DNA of 64,000 nucleotides from Treponema sp. (GTDB lineage: Bacteria > Spirochaetota > Spirochaetia > Treponematales > Treponemataceae), in NCBI GenBank assembly GCA_017484285.1, contig JAFUTH010000007.1:1-64000 (forward strand), read 5' to 3'. The position numbers and the translations under genes are program-made. The notes below the pieces were generated by a model, which saw nothing but the letters and a program-made list of their open reading frames with translations, made no database searches and was not told the origin of the DNA. This document shows positions 1 through 9,045 of the stretch, in pieces. Positions within the stretch are counted from its first letter, which is position 1, and each line of letters opens with the position of its first letter.

Positions 1-258
1 GGCGAGCTTTGACTCCGCGGCGTACCACTGGTAGGCCAGTTCGTCATCCTGGAAGTACGGGCTCGCGCCGACTGAGATTGTCTTGCGGACGTTTATGACC
101 GTGCTCACGTCCTCGCTTATTGATGTGATGCTCGGTGCCCTAACCTCGGCCTCGCTGCTCACGGGCACGAAGATTGTCTCCGTGACCTGCGTGCATGAGG
201 CTAGTATGCATACCGCCACGAGACCGATGCATTGTACGATTGTTTTGTATGATTTCAT
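1..258 (-). CDS. Lipoprotein, N-terminal part only
   Basis: The gene runs off the left edge, so only 86 codons from the start are visible. The N-terminus MKSYKTIVQCIGLVAVCILA is followed by S-Cys, giving a lipobox with the lipidated Cys at residue 22. ATG at 258 is preceded by an AAGGA Shine-Dalgarno on the minus strand. The visible mature part (threonine- and valine-rich, ending in a segment with QWYAAES) looks like the edge of a beta-sandwich surface protein. I do not recognise the family. It lies downstream of the broken chemoreceptor on the same strand. Confidence 0.7.
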   Translation of the reverse strand, partial: MKSYKTIVQCIGLVAVCILASCTQVTETIFVPVSSEAEVRAPSITSISEDVSTVINVRKTISVGASPYFQDDELAYQWYAAESKLA

Positions 259-345
259 TTTTGTTTCCTTGAGTTTGTTTTGAATTAGAATGAATGATGT
301 AAAAATAAAAACGTGTGAGAAAATCGATTGTATTGTATCTATTTT

Positions 346-2261
346 TTACACCTTAAACTGGTCGATTTGGTTTCCAATCGTGACAATCGAGTCTTTTACT
401 TGCTTGGAAATTATGCTGAGCGTTGAGCCAGTCTCGTTGATTTTTCGCGCGCCGACGGACATTTCGTCCATGCTGCTTCGCATTGCGGTCGTGAACTGCT
501 GCAATGCGCTCACTTCCTGCAAAATCATCTGGTTTCCTTCGCTCATTTCGGTGGCGGCATTTCGGACTTCGACGGTGCTGTCGTTCATGTTGTGGAGCGC
601 GTCGGTAATCTGATGCGAGCCTTCCTGCTGCTCTTCCATTGCGCTCTTAATCTGCGTAACAAGCTGGTCAGTGTCGCTGATTTGCTGCGAGACCGACGAG
701 AACGCCTCGCTCGAATCAGCGGAAGCCGTAACGACGGTCGCGATTGACGCGCGGATATTGTTGAGCTGGTCGCCGATTGTCTTTGACTGGACGCTCGAAG
801 TTTCGGAAAGTTTGCGGATTTCATCGGCAACGACGGCAAATCCCTTTCCGGCATCTCCTGCGTGAGCCGCTTCGATTGCGGCGTTCATGGCGAGAAGATT
901 CGTCTGCTCGGCGATGGCGGAAATAGCGGCGTTCGCTTCTTGGAGCATTGCCGACTGCTGCTCAATGTGCTGAATCTGCTCATCGACGGCGCGCTGCTTT
1001 TCGATTCCGCTCTGCGCGTTCATCTCAAGATTTTTGAATGATGCCGCCATTTTCTCGGCTGACTGGTTCACCGAAACGATGTTGCCGATCATCTCTTCTA
1101 CCGCTGCCGAAGCGTCCGTAACAGAACGTGACTGCGTTTCAATCATGCGCTCAAGCGACTCGATGTTTGAGGCGATTTCGGTGACAGCTCCCGCGGTCTG
1201 GCTGACGCTCTTTACCTGATTTTCAATCTGCGAGTGCATGCTTTCAATGTTCGCGATAATTTCAGTGATTGACGATGCCGTCTCAAGCGAGCTTTCGCCC
1301 ATGCTCTCGCCGGCTTCGTTCAATTCTTTGTTTGAGTCTTTTATGTCGCTGATGATTGACTGCATTTTCTGCGCGAAGAGGTTGAATCCATCGACGAGCG
1401 ATTTAATTTCGTGCTTTGCCTTGATGTTGATTCGCTTTGTTAAATCTGCGTTTCCCGTCGCGATGTCATGAATCGACGCGTCAACGACAGAAATCGGCTT
1501 CGTAATTGAAATCGTAATGAAGAAGATGATGAGGCTCACAATCAAAACGCTCACGATGACGAGCGTAAGGATTTTGAACACAACCGCCGACACTTTTTTT
1601 GTGAACGTCGCTTCCGGCATGTACACGAGCGTGAACATTGAGCCGAGCCGTGCGTATGCGCCGACATTGCGCGTGCCGTTGAAGTCAAAAGAAACCGTTC
1701 CCGTGTCTGACGCAAGCATGGTCTGCATCAGTTTTTTCGTTGAGTTGTTTTCGCTGTTGAAATTGACTTTGAGAATCTGGTCGGCATTTTCGCTCGCGAT
1801 GACATTTCCCTCTGCGTCGATAATCAGAACATCCGTAACGCCGTCAGTGATTGAGCCGGTGATGCTTTTCGTCATGTTCGCAAGGTCGCTCCGTTTAAAC
1901 CGTCGGCAAATCCCATGTCTCCCTGCGTGATAAAGAAATTCTCATACAAGCCGTTTGCGTTTTTAAAAATCTGCCCGAGGTATTCGATGACGCGCGCACT
2001 GTCGCCCGTTGAATCAAGTTCTTCCTGAATGTACGATGACTCGGACACTGATTTGGTGAGCGCAATCTGATTCTGAATCATCAAATCGACTTCGTTCATT
2101 TTTTCGACGGAAAGCTGTTGCAGATTCGTTGTTGCGGTTTCGGTTAAATTGGTTGATAAAGAACGGATTGAAATCAAGCTGACGACAAGAACAGGAATCA
2201 GCATACAAAGCACTGACGCGACAAAAATAGTGCGGAAAAGCCCGCTGAATTTGAATTTCAT
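346..2261 (-). pseudogene. Methyl-accepting chemotaxis protein, frameshifted
   Basis: Two overlapping reading frames together make one transmembrane chemoreceptor of about 640 residues. The upstream frame (start 2261, GAGG Shine-Dalgarno) has TM1 and the first part of a Cache-type sensor, then runs into a stop at 1872. The downstream frame continues the sensor, TM2, HAMP and a full MCP signalling domain with the hairpin tip [20 protein letters not shown]. The junction is near 1885: adding one base after the codons for GLNG restores [13 protein letters not shown] without a break. The downstream frame could start at an ATG at 1875 but would lack TM1. There is no homopolymer at the site, so a real mutation is at least as likely as an assembly error. 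No C-terminal CheR-docking pentapeptide is seen; the chain ends DQFKV. Confidence 0.85.
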
Positions 2262-2404
2262 AAAAAACGACCTCTGCAAAAAATATACACACTATTTTAA
2301 GATTAAAAGTAAGCAGTGTCTATCAAAATCGCTTTTTTTGTATTACCGAATAATGCAAAAGACTTAACAATAATGATAAAGCATTGAACTGATGATAAGA
2401 TTTC

Positions 2405-2433
2405 TTTACAGTTTAGAAATTTTATGTTAGATT
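2405..2433 (+). promoter_or_regulatory. Promoter, probably leaderless, for the lipoprotein at 2440
   Basis: TTTACA (2405-2410), 17-base spacer, TAGATT (2428-2433), then exactly six bases to ATG at 2440. No Shine-Dalgarno precedes the ATG, so the predicted transcript starts at or next to the start codon. Confidence 0.5.
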
Positions 2434-2439
2434 TCGAAA

Positions 2440-3015
2440 ATGAAACAAATATTGATTTTTTTTATTATTTTAAATTCTTTTTTTCAATTTTCTTGTGGAT
2501 ATGATGATTATGATGGGGAAAAAAATATTAAGACTGGTAATATAAATTTAAAAGCCGAATTTTTTGGTTATGGAAAAAATTCAGATGGTAATGAAAGTGT
2601 TTTAGTTAAATATTATGAATCAGGAGACTTGTCTACCTTTATAGACTACAATTCTATAGATTCTAATACTAATCCATATATTATAAGAACATCTACAAGC
2701 GGGGCTGATGATAAACAAAATAATATAATAAAATTAACGCTTACATTCGCTATGACGGAATTAAAAAATCTTTTAATAAATATTGAAACAGATTCAGAAC
2801 ATCTCAATTCTTTTTATGTTTCTTTTTATAAAGAAAATGAAGAAGTTGCTAAAACAACAATAAAATCTGGGGAAAATGATTTATCAATTGAAACTACAAT
2901 TGATAAAATCATTATTTATATTGATACCCCGAAATTTTATAATAGTAAAAAGCTAAATAATTATTTTAAGTTTAATTATTGCTTACCTTTTACTACAGAC
3001 GACAATGGAATTTAA
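2440..3015 (+). CDS. Small AT-rich lipoprotein, unknown function
   Basis: 191 residues with a hydrophobic signal and lipobox QFSC, Cys at residue 19, so probably a lipidated outer-surface or periplasmic protein. The mature part is rich in Asn, Lys, Ile and Tyr with predicted beta-strand character; I do not recognise a family. Base composition is far more AT-rich than the flanking chemotaxis and MocR genes, and codons end mostly in A or T, which suggests recent acquisition. Its last four bases overlap the end of the convergent propeller lipoprotein gene. There is no ribosome-binding site; a promoter sits directly upstream. Confidence 0.75.
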   Translation: MKQILIFFIILNSFFQFSCGYDDYDGEKNIKTGNINLKAEFFGYGKNSDGNESVLVKYYESGDLSTFIDYNSIDSNTNPYIIRTSTSGADDKQNNIIKLTLTFAMTELKNLLINIETDSEHLNSFYVSFYKENEEVAKTTIKSGENDLSIETTIDKIIIYIDTPKFYNSKKLNNYFKFNYCLPFTTDDNGI

Positions 3016-4142
3016 AAATCATCAGTAGAAGCTACGGCATAAGGTAATTTAGCTGTTACTACTGACCAAGATAATCCATTTGTTGAAGAATAATAGGTGG
3101 TACTAGCTGCCGAATAATTACAATATAGCCCAGCTCCATAAGTATTATTTCTTAAACGAGGTTTTATAGTAAAAGGATCGGTTCCTGTTTCTGTATGTTT
3201 TTCCAATAACCAATTTACCCCATTATTAGATGTTAGTACATAAAAAACATATCTACTTGGTCCTACATAAGCGCCGTCTTCAACTAGTGCAAGCCATTTC
3301 TTTAATTTTCTATTCCATGTAAGTTGGGAAGTTTTTTGTAGAAGATTAGTATTTTCATAGACTGTACTGAAATTTATACCATCGGTACTTCTTAATATTT
3401 TAAGGTGTGCGCAATCTGCTAACGCTAGTACTTCTTTAGAATCTTCATTATACGTGACAACCTTAAGAGTTCTACTGTCATCAATAAAAGGTGTATCAAA
3501 TGAGGCTTTTAGAGAATTCCATACATATCCATCTGAAGACCACATCGGTTGACTTCCCTCTATTATAAATTTTTTAAGACTACCTAAACTTGTAACATAA
3601 AATTGATTGTATGCTTTTTTATATTCTTTTGTTTGAACCCAATTGATTCCATCGGAACTTACAAAAATATAAGATCTGTTCCCGTTATATGTGCTCGTGG
3701 CACAAAAAAGATTCAAATATTTGTTATAAGAAACCGACAAGAATTTATAACTTGAATTCTTTTTATCAAGAACAACTCTCCATGAAATTCCATCGGACGT
3801 GTATAGAATTCTATCACCCCCAACTGCGACAAAGGTCTTTCTTGTAGTATCACAAACGATGTCTTGTATATAATAACCAGAGCCCCGTACTGGAAGTCTA
3901 ACGGGGTTCGTCCAATTTATTCCATCTTGACTTATATAGGAATATGTATAAGCATAATTTTGATAACTACCTAATCCAACTGCGAAATATCCAGAACTAA
4001 CTGCATTCATCCCATTTGTATAAACTCCTCGAGAGGAGTTAGTTGAATCAGGGGTTGAAGTTAAGCAATCCTCATTAGAACAGGCGGTAAAAAATGATAT
4101 CAGCAAAAGAGAAATTGCTACGGTTACTTTTAATTTTTTCAT
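3012..4142 (-). CDS. Lipoprotein with Asp-box-like repeats, probable seven-bladed beta-propeller
   Basis: 376 residues with signal peptide and lipobox FTACS (Cys 21). The mature chain has seven regularly spaced motifs of the form S-x-D/N-G-x-x-W/F: SQDGINW, TSDGISW, SSDGINW, SSDGYVW, STDGINF, SNNGVNW and STNGLSW. These resemble BNR/Asp-box turns of sialidase-like propellers, and seven copies fit a seven-bladed propeller. No catalytic residues of a sialidase are recognisable, so a binding or adhesion role is as likely as an enzyme. The start at 4142 has an AAGGA Shine-Dalgarno. Composition is AT-rich like its convergent neighbour, with which it shares four bases at the stop codons. Confidence 0.8.
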   Translation of the reverse strand: MKKLKVTVAISLLLISFFTACSNEDCLTSTPDSTNSSRGVYTNGMNAVSSGYFAVGLGSYQNYAYTYSYISQDGINWTNPVRLPVRGSGYYIQDIVCDTTRKTFVAVGGDRILYTSDGISWRVVLDKKNSSYKFLSVSYNKYLNLFCATSTYNGNRSYIFVSSDGINWVQTKEYKKAYNQFYVTSLGSLKKFIIEGSQPMWSSDGYVWNSLKASFDTPFIDDSRTLKVVTYNEDSKEVLALADCAHLKILRSTDGINFSTVYENTNLLQKTSQLTWNRKLKKWLALVEDGAYVGPSRYVFYVLTSNNGVNWLLEKHTETGTDPFTIKPRLRNNTYGAGLYCNYSAASTTYYSSTNGLSWSVVTAKLPYAVASTDDF

Positions 4143-4249
4143 ATACTAATCCTTAAGAAAAATCTTATTTTACTCTAAGAATAGGAGAGTCATTTGTCAA
4201 GATATTTTCTCAGTTTCTTTTTTGTATTACCATACTCGCGGACGAGACG

Positions 4250-5692
4250 ATGATAACGATTGATTTTTCAAAGCGCGGGAAAGCGGGATTGTGCGATTTT
4301 CTGTATGAGTCGATAAAGGCTCAGATTCTTTCAGGCGCGCTTGAAGCTGACGAAAAATTGCCCTCAAAACGGAGCCTTGCCGACCATTTGGGCGTGAGCG
4401 TGATTACCGTGCAGAACGCCTACGCGCTTTTATCGGTGGAAGGCTACATTTACTCAATCGAAAAAAAAGGATTTTTCGTCACGGACATCAAAAACGATGT
4501 GACAATTCCCGCGCATACTGAGAATCAAACGCTGCCGATTGAGACGACTTCGCGTGCTTCGCATAAACACGAATCGTATCTCGCCGACTTTTCGAGCAAT
4601 GCGACGGGCTTCGAGAAATTCCCGTTCTCGCTCTGGGCGCGCACGATGCGGAGCGTGCTCGTAAGCGGAAACAAATCGCTTTTGCAAAAAACGGACGCGA
4701 AAGGCATTTTCGAGCTGCGAAAAGCAATCGCCGCCCATCTCTATGATTTCCGTGAGATGACGGTCTCGCCCGAGCAGATTATCATCGGCGCGGGAACAGA
4801 ATCGCTCTACACGACGCTTATTCAGCTGCTGGGGCGCGAAAATCGCTTTGCGGTGGAAAACCCGGGCTTCAAAAAAATCGCATCGGTGTTTGCTTTGAAC
4901 GGCGCGGAGTGCTTCCCAGTCGAAATCGATGATGAGGGAATCACGCCCGCTTCCCTTGAGCGCATTCACGCCGATGTCGCGCATATCTCGCCCTCACACC
5001 ACTTTCCAACGGGAATCGTCATGCCTGTCCGCCGCCGAAACGAGCTGCTTTCATGGGCAAAAATCCCGGGCAAAAACGGACGCACGCGCTACATCATCGA
5101 GGACGACTACGACAGCGAATTCCGCTTTAACGGGCGACCGCTTCCCACCTTGCAGAGCGCGGACAAAAACGGCTCGGTGATTTACATCAACACGTTCACT
5201 AAAACGCTCGCGCCCTCATTCAGAATCAGCTACATGGTGCTTCCGCCCGCGCTTGTCGCGCAGTTCGAGCAGATTTTCGGCACGTATTCCTGCCCGGTCT
5301 CGGCGTTTGAGCAATTTACGCTCGCCCGCTTCATTGCGGACGGCAATTTCGCGCGCCACATCATCCGCATGAAGAATTACTACCGCTCGCTCCGTAACGA
5401 ATTGATTTCGGCTTTTTCGCGCAAGGAGTTTTCATCGCTCATCAAAATCCACGAAGAGAACGCGGGCTTGCACTTTCTTATGACGATTCACGCCGAAAAA
5501 GCAAACCGCTCGCTCCCGCACATCATGGAACGACTGCGCGAAAAAAAAATCAAGATTCCGCGCCTCGCTGATTTTTACTACACGCCGATTCCGCCCGAAA
5601 AAGAAAACGTCTTTGTCCTCAACTACTCGGGAATCCAAAAAAACGCGATTTCTGAGATTGTCGAGACGATTTGTGGTATACTCGCGCAATGA
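4250..5692 (+). CDS. MocR-family regulator (GntR HTH fused to aminotransferase)
   Basis: 480 residues. Residues 1-75 form a GntR-type winged helix (LPSKRSLADHLGVSVITVQ), and the remainder is a fold-type I aminotransferase domain. The PLP-binding lysine is K318 in NTFTKTLAPS, with the preceding EDDYDSEFR motif typical of MocR/PdxR proteins. Family members are PLP-sensing transcription factors for vitamin B6, GABA or amino-acid genes; which applies here cannot be told. The stop codon overlaps the start of the DUF1848 gene (ATGA), so the two are co-translated. No strong Shine-Dalgarno precedes the start. Confidence 0.9.
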   Translation: MITIDFSKRGKAGLCDFLYESIKAQILSGALEADEKLPSKRSLADHLGVSVITVQNAYALLSVEGYIYSIEKKGFFVTDIKNDVTIPAHTENQTLPIETTSRASHKHESYLADFSSNATGFEKFPFSLWARTMRSVLVSGNKSLLQKTDAKGIFELRKAIAAHLYDFREMTVSPEQIIIGAGTESLYTTLIQLLGRENRFAVENPGFKKIASVFALNGAECFPVEIDDEGITPASLERIHADVAHISPSHHFPTGIVMPVRRRNELLSWAKIPGKNGRTRYIIEDDYDSEFRFNGRPLPTLQSADKNGSVIYINTFTKTLAPSFRISYMVLPPALVAQFEQIFGTYSCPVSAFEQFTLARFIADGNFARHIIRMKNYYRSLRNELISAFSRKEFSSLIKIHEENAGLHFLMTIHAEKANRSLPHIMERLREKKIKIPRLADFYYTPIPPEKENVFVLNYSGIQKNAISEIVETICGILAQ

Positions 5693-6624
5693 TTCTTTTT
5701 GCAAGCGGGCGAACAGACATTCCGGCATTTTACTCAGAGTGGTTCATGAACAGGATTCGTGAGGGCTTTGTCGACGTGCGAAATCCGTACTATGGTGAGC
5801 AAGTCGCGCGCTACCGTCTATCGCGCGATGTCGTTGATTGCATCGTCTTTTGCACAAAAAATCCCGCGCCCATGATTGCCCACCTCGATGAGCTTAAAAA
5901 AAGCGGGCTTGGGCTCTATTTTTTCGTGACGATAACGCCCTACGGAAAAGACGTTGAGCCGAACGTTCCCGAAAAAGAGCGCGTCATGGACTCATTCATC
6001 GAGCTGAGCACATCCCTCGGCACAGACCGCGTGTGCTGGCGATACGATCCGATTTTTATCGATGAAAAATACTCGGTCTCGTTTCATATCCGCGCGTTCC
6101 GAAAGATGGCAGAAAAACTCCGCGGCGCAACTGACCGCTGCATCATCAGTTTTATCGACCTGTACGAAAAAACGAAGAAAAATTTTCCCGGCGTCAAAGA
6201 AGTCTCCGAAGCAGACCAACGATTTCTCGCGTCCGCGCTTTCCCGAATCGCCTTTGAGAACGACATGAAAATCGAGTCGTGCGCCGAAAAACTCGACTTG
6301 AGCGCGTACGGCGTTGAAGTCGGTGCATGCGTGAGCCGCGAAGTGATTGAAAAAGCAACGGGCACGCACTTGATTCAAAAGGCGGGCATGCAGCATCTCC
6401 GAAAGCACTGCCTTTGCCTGCCGACAAATGACATCGGCGCGTACAACTCCTGCCCGCATTTGTGCAAATACTGCTACGCGAACTATGACGCAAAACTCGT
6501 CGCGCAGAATTTCGCGCGCCACAATCCAGAATCGCGCTTTTTGCTCGGCGAGGCAAAAGAGGGCGACAAATTCCACGAGGCACGGCAAAAATCGCTCCGT
6601 GACGAGCAGTTGTTTTTGTTCTAG
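5689..6624 (+). CDS. DUF1848 protein with C-terminal CX3CX2C cysteine motif
   Basis: 311 residues from ATG 5689, which overlaps the MocR stop codon. The N-terminal half begins ILFASGRTDIPAFYSEWF and carries CTKNP and RYDPIF, hallmarks of DUF1848. The C-terminal part has C241-x-C243 and then C255, C259, C262 in NSCPHLCKYCYAN, a CX3CX2C arrangement identical to the iron-sulfur motif of radical-SAM enzymes but at the opposite end of the chain. The biochemical role of the family is, to my knowledge, not established. Translational coupling to a PLP-type regulator may hint at a link to cofactor or nucleic-acid chemistry, which is inference. Confidence 0.85.
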   Translation: MILFASGRTDIPAFYSEWFMNRIREGFVDVRNPYYGEQVARYRLSRDVVDCIVFCTKNPAPMIAHLDELKKSGLGLYFFVTITPYGKDVEPNVPEKERVMDSFIELSTSLGTDRVCWRYDPIFIDEKYSVSFHIRAFRKMAEKLRGATDRCIISFIDLYEKTKKNFPGVKEVSEADQRFLASALSRIAFENDMKIESCAEKLDLSAYGVEVGACVSREVIEKATGTHLIQKAGMQHLRKHCLCLPTNDIGAYNSCPHLCKYCYANYDAKLVAQNFARHNPESRFLLGEAKEGDKFHEARQKSLRDEQLFLF

Positions 6625-6654
6625 AAAAGTTTCGCTCTTTTTCTAAAACGGGTG

Positions 6655-6660
6655 TACAAT
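6655..6660 (+). promoter_or_regulatory. -10 element six bases before the GGDEF gene start
   Basis: TACAAT ends six bases before ATG 6667. A weak TTCGCT lies 18 bases further upstream. There is no Shine-Dalgarno, so this fits the leaderless arrangement seen elsewhere in the window. Confidence 0.35.
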
Positions 6661-6666
6661 ACAGGC

Positions 6667-7663
6667 ATGAGCATCAAGCGCGTTCGTACACGGAACAAGC
6701 CGTCAGTTTTTACGAAAAAAATCAGATGGACTATTTTCTGGCGATTGTCGACGAGGCGCTTTTTTACAATGAGCTTTCCGAAAATGTCGAGCAGGAAATT
6801 TATCTCTATTCGTTGCTTTCGCAGTATTATCTTGAAATCGGGGCAGACAAATCTGGCTATGACACGATTTTGGCTGGTCGTCGCTTAAAAAATTTCTACA
6901 CGATTCAAGACCCATTCATCCGGAGCCAGGCGTTGCATGCATACGGGCGGTTTTTGCTTCCGATTTTGTGGGTTCGTACGCAATGGGCAATCCGCAATCA
7001 AAATTATGCAAAAGCGATTGCCTATTATCATGAATATGGCAAAGTCGCCTCAAAATTCAATTACATCATGAAAAAAACGACGCTCGCAAAAGAGCTGATG
7101 TTTGCCCTTCCCGTCTCGATGACGAATGAGCGCGAGCAATTGTTCAATGAACTTGCGCGTGACACCGATGTGCTTTCTCAGATGTTCCTCGATCAGTACA
7201 CGGCAGCGAGACACAAATCGACGGGCTTACGAAATTGCGCAATCGGCGCGCGCTCAATGCACGGCTCGGGCGTCTTGCTTCGGCAGGAAAAAAATATTCT
7301 GCCATCATGATAGATATCGACAATTTCAAAAAACTCAACGATGGCTTCGGGCATGATTTTGGTGATGAGGTCTTACGGGGCGTTGCGCAACTGCTTCTCT
7401 CAAATGAGGGGCGAAATGCAAAGTGCTATCGGTACGGCGGCGAGGAAATGGTCATCATTTTGGAGCATTTTGATTTGGAGCGCGCCGTTCGCTTTTCGGA
7501 GCATGTCCGCACGGAAATTTCAGGTCTCAAATGGCGAAAGGATGTGCACGTAACGGCAAACAGTATCTCGCTGAACGCCGTCTTGATATTCGAAATCCCA
7601 TACCCGACCGAGTGTAAGCCACGGTTCACGAACGAGATGCCTCTCCTACTCGCTTTTTGCTGA
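6667..7663 (+). pseudogene. Diguanylate cyclase with helical N-terminal region, broken
   Basis: A GGDEF gene in pieces. From ATG 6667 the frame gives MSIKR and then must shift near 6682 to read SYTEQAVSFYEKNQ and a long helical, TPR-like region that stays open to about 7230. A second break at 7228-7240 is an imperfect 7-base repeat: TGLRN is followed, one frame over, by LRNRRAL. The next frame holds the GGDEF core (MIDIDNFKKLNDGFGHDFGD, then RYGGEEM) and fails after KDVHVTA, where the expected SIGVA strand and last third of the domain are missing. Three lesions make it non-functional as written. Functional family members make c-di-GMP from GTP. Confidence 0.8.
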
Positions 7664-8234
7664 TTTCTGCTTTTTTCCGTAGGTGAAGAACGAAATCGCG
7701 CCCGAAAGAACGAGCACAATCGCACTGAACAAAATGACAAGCAAGCGCTGATGTTTGAGTGGCGCGGTAAAATCTGCGTAATTTGCCCGCACGATGATTG
7801 ACCAGTCTGTGCCGTTGATGGGCGCATATCCGTTTACGACCGTTGAGCGCATTCTTGAAATACGCGCGCTCGGAAAAATTGTACATCGGACCTTCGACGA
7901 GGTAGCTGTTTCCTTTTAAGTCGGTGATGTTCAGACCGACGAGATTCGGATCGGCGTTTTTGACACCGAAGAGCTGTTCTGCCTTTTCTTTGATGGAAAC
8001 GTTCGGGTCTCTGATGATTGGAATCGTCGCCGCAATGTGAATCGTCGCAAAATTGGAATAATTGTATGCTTCGACAGAATTTTGCACGCTTTTTATGAGG
8101 TTGTCGACTTCCTCTTCAATCATAGTATTGAGCGTCTTTTTAGAGCTGCGCTCCGTGATGATAAAAAGCCCGGCACATGCAATCAATACGCATGCAAGTG
8201 TTGAAATAACGTGAAGTGTTCGACTCTTGCCCAT
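7646..8234 (-). pseudogene. Cache-domain transmembrane sensor, truncated remnant
   Basis: From ATG 8234 (GGAG Shine-Dalgarno) the chain has TM1 and the first part of a double-Cache sensor ending AYFKNALNG. Downstream, in another frame, lies the end of such a domain (VVNGYAPINGTDWSIIV) followed by TM2 (LLVILFSAIVLVLSGAISFF) and a stop at 7646. The middle of the sensor, probably several dozen residues, and any HAMP plus MCP or GGDEF output domain are missing. Its 3' end abuts the truncated 3' end of the convergent GGDEF gene, so one deletion may have removed both tails. Confidence 0.75.
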
Positions 8235-8337
8235 CTTTGCAATCTCCAAATTCAGTAGCTCAAATTATAGCTCTGAAAATGCGATTTGTAAAATTTTGAA
8301 ATCATTTTGCATAAGGCGAGCAGAATTTTTAAAAGAA

Positions 8338-8772
8338 TTAAATCTCGTACTCATCCCAGTCGGCTTCGTTCACATCGCGCTCATGCACGCCGTTTTGAAT
8401 CACGATACCCGCTTCGCGCACACTCTCTGCCCGCCCCGAGATGAGCGGATGCCACTCGGGGAGCGGTTGCTTATAATAGAGCAAGCGGTACGCGCACGTT
8501 TCGGGAAGCCAGTCGAATTTTCCGACCGTGTTTTTGGTGAGCTGGAGGCAGTCTTTAATGAGCGAAAAGCGGTTTTCGTAGTCGTGACATTTTTGGGTTT
8601 TTAAATCGAGAAGGTCGCAGGCTACGCGCGTGAAGTGCGTTTTTTCGCGCTTTCCGTAGCCCGTGACATATTTTCGGTAACAGCACCGACCGCATCCGTC
8701 GCAGAGCGATTCCCACTCTTCGCGTGACATTTCGGAGAGCGATTTTGTTTTGTAAAAATCTTTCGTAGGCAC
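8338..8772 (-). CDS. YcgN-like cysteine-cluster protein (UPF0260 type)
   Basis: 144 residues, close to Escherichia coli YcgN along the whole length: FYKTKSLSEMSREEWESLCD matches the YcgN N-terminus, then CGRCC, VACDLLDLKTQKC, CLQLT and WLPETCAYRL. The conserved cysteines probably bind a metal or iron-sulfur centre; function is not established. The start is GTG at 8772, needed to include the conserved N-terminal segment. It lies at the end of a tight minus-strand gene run, 27 bases after the TSCPD gene. Confidence 0.85.
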   Translation of the reverse strand: MPTKDFYKTKSLSEMSREEWESLCDGCGRCCYRKYVTGYGKREKTHFTRVACDLLDLKTQKCHDYENRFSLIKDCLQLTKNTVGKFDWLPETCAYRLLYYKQPLPEWHPLISGRAESVREAGIVIQNGVHERDVNEADWDEYEI

Positions 8773-8799
8773 GGGAATCTTAAAATTGCGAAAAAGCGA

Positions 8800-9045
8800 C
8801 TATGCGCCCATTACGGCTTTTGCGAGCTGGTCAGCGCAGGAGGTTCCCCGCGTACCACATAAATTTCCGAGCAATTTTGCGGAAATTTCTTCGGCTTTCA
8901 TGCCTTCGCAGAGCTTGGCGACCGCTTTGAGATTTCCGTTGCAGCCGCCCTCAAAAGAGATATTGTGAATTCGATTTTCATCATCGCGCTCAAAGTGAAT
9001 CACCTTAGCGCACGTGCCTGTCGTTTTGTAAGTAATCTGTTCCAT
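8800..9045 (-). CDS. Small TSCPD-domain protein
   Basis: 81 residues starting at ATG 9045, sharing one base with the ilvE stop codon (TAATG), so probably translated by reinitiation. It has TTGTCAKVIHF, FEGGCNGNLKAV and CGTRGTSCADQLAKAV, the cysteine pattern of the small TSCPD family, which resembles the C-terminal zinc-binding domain of class II ribonucleotide reductase. These stand-alone proteins have no firm role; metal binding is likely. A longer in-frame start to 9066 lies inside ilvE and is less likely. Confidence 0.8.
   Translation of the reverse strand: MEQITYKTTGTCAKVIHFERDDENRIHNISFEGGCNGNLKAVAKLCEGMKAEEISAKLLGNLCGTRGTSCADQLAKAVMGA

Noticed and set aside
6667..7663. A programmed frameshift in the GGDEF gene
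   Set aside because: There is no slippery heptamer at either break, and the C-terminal third of the domain is missing, so decay is the simpler reading.
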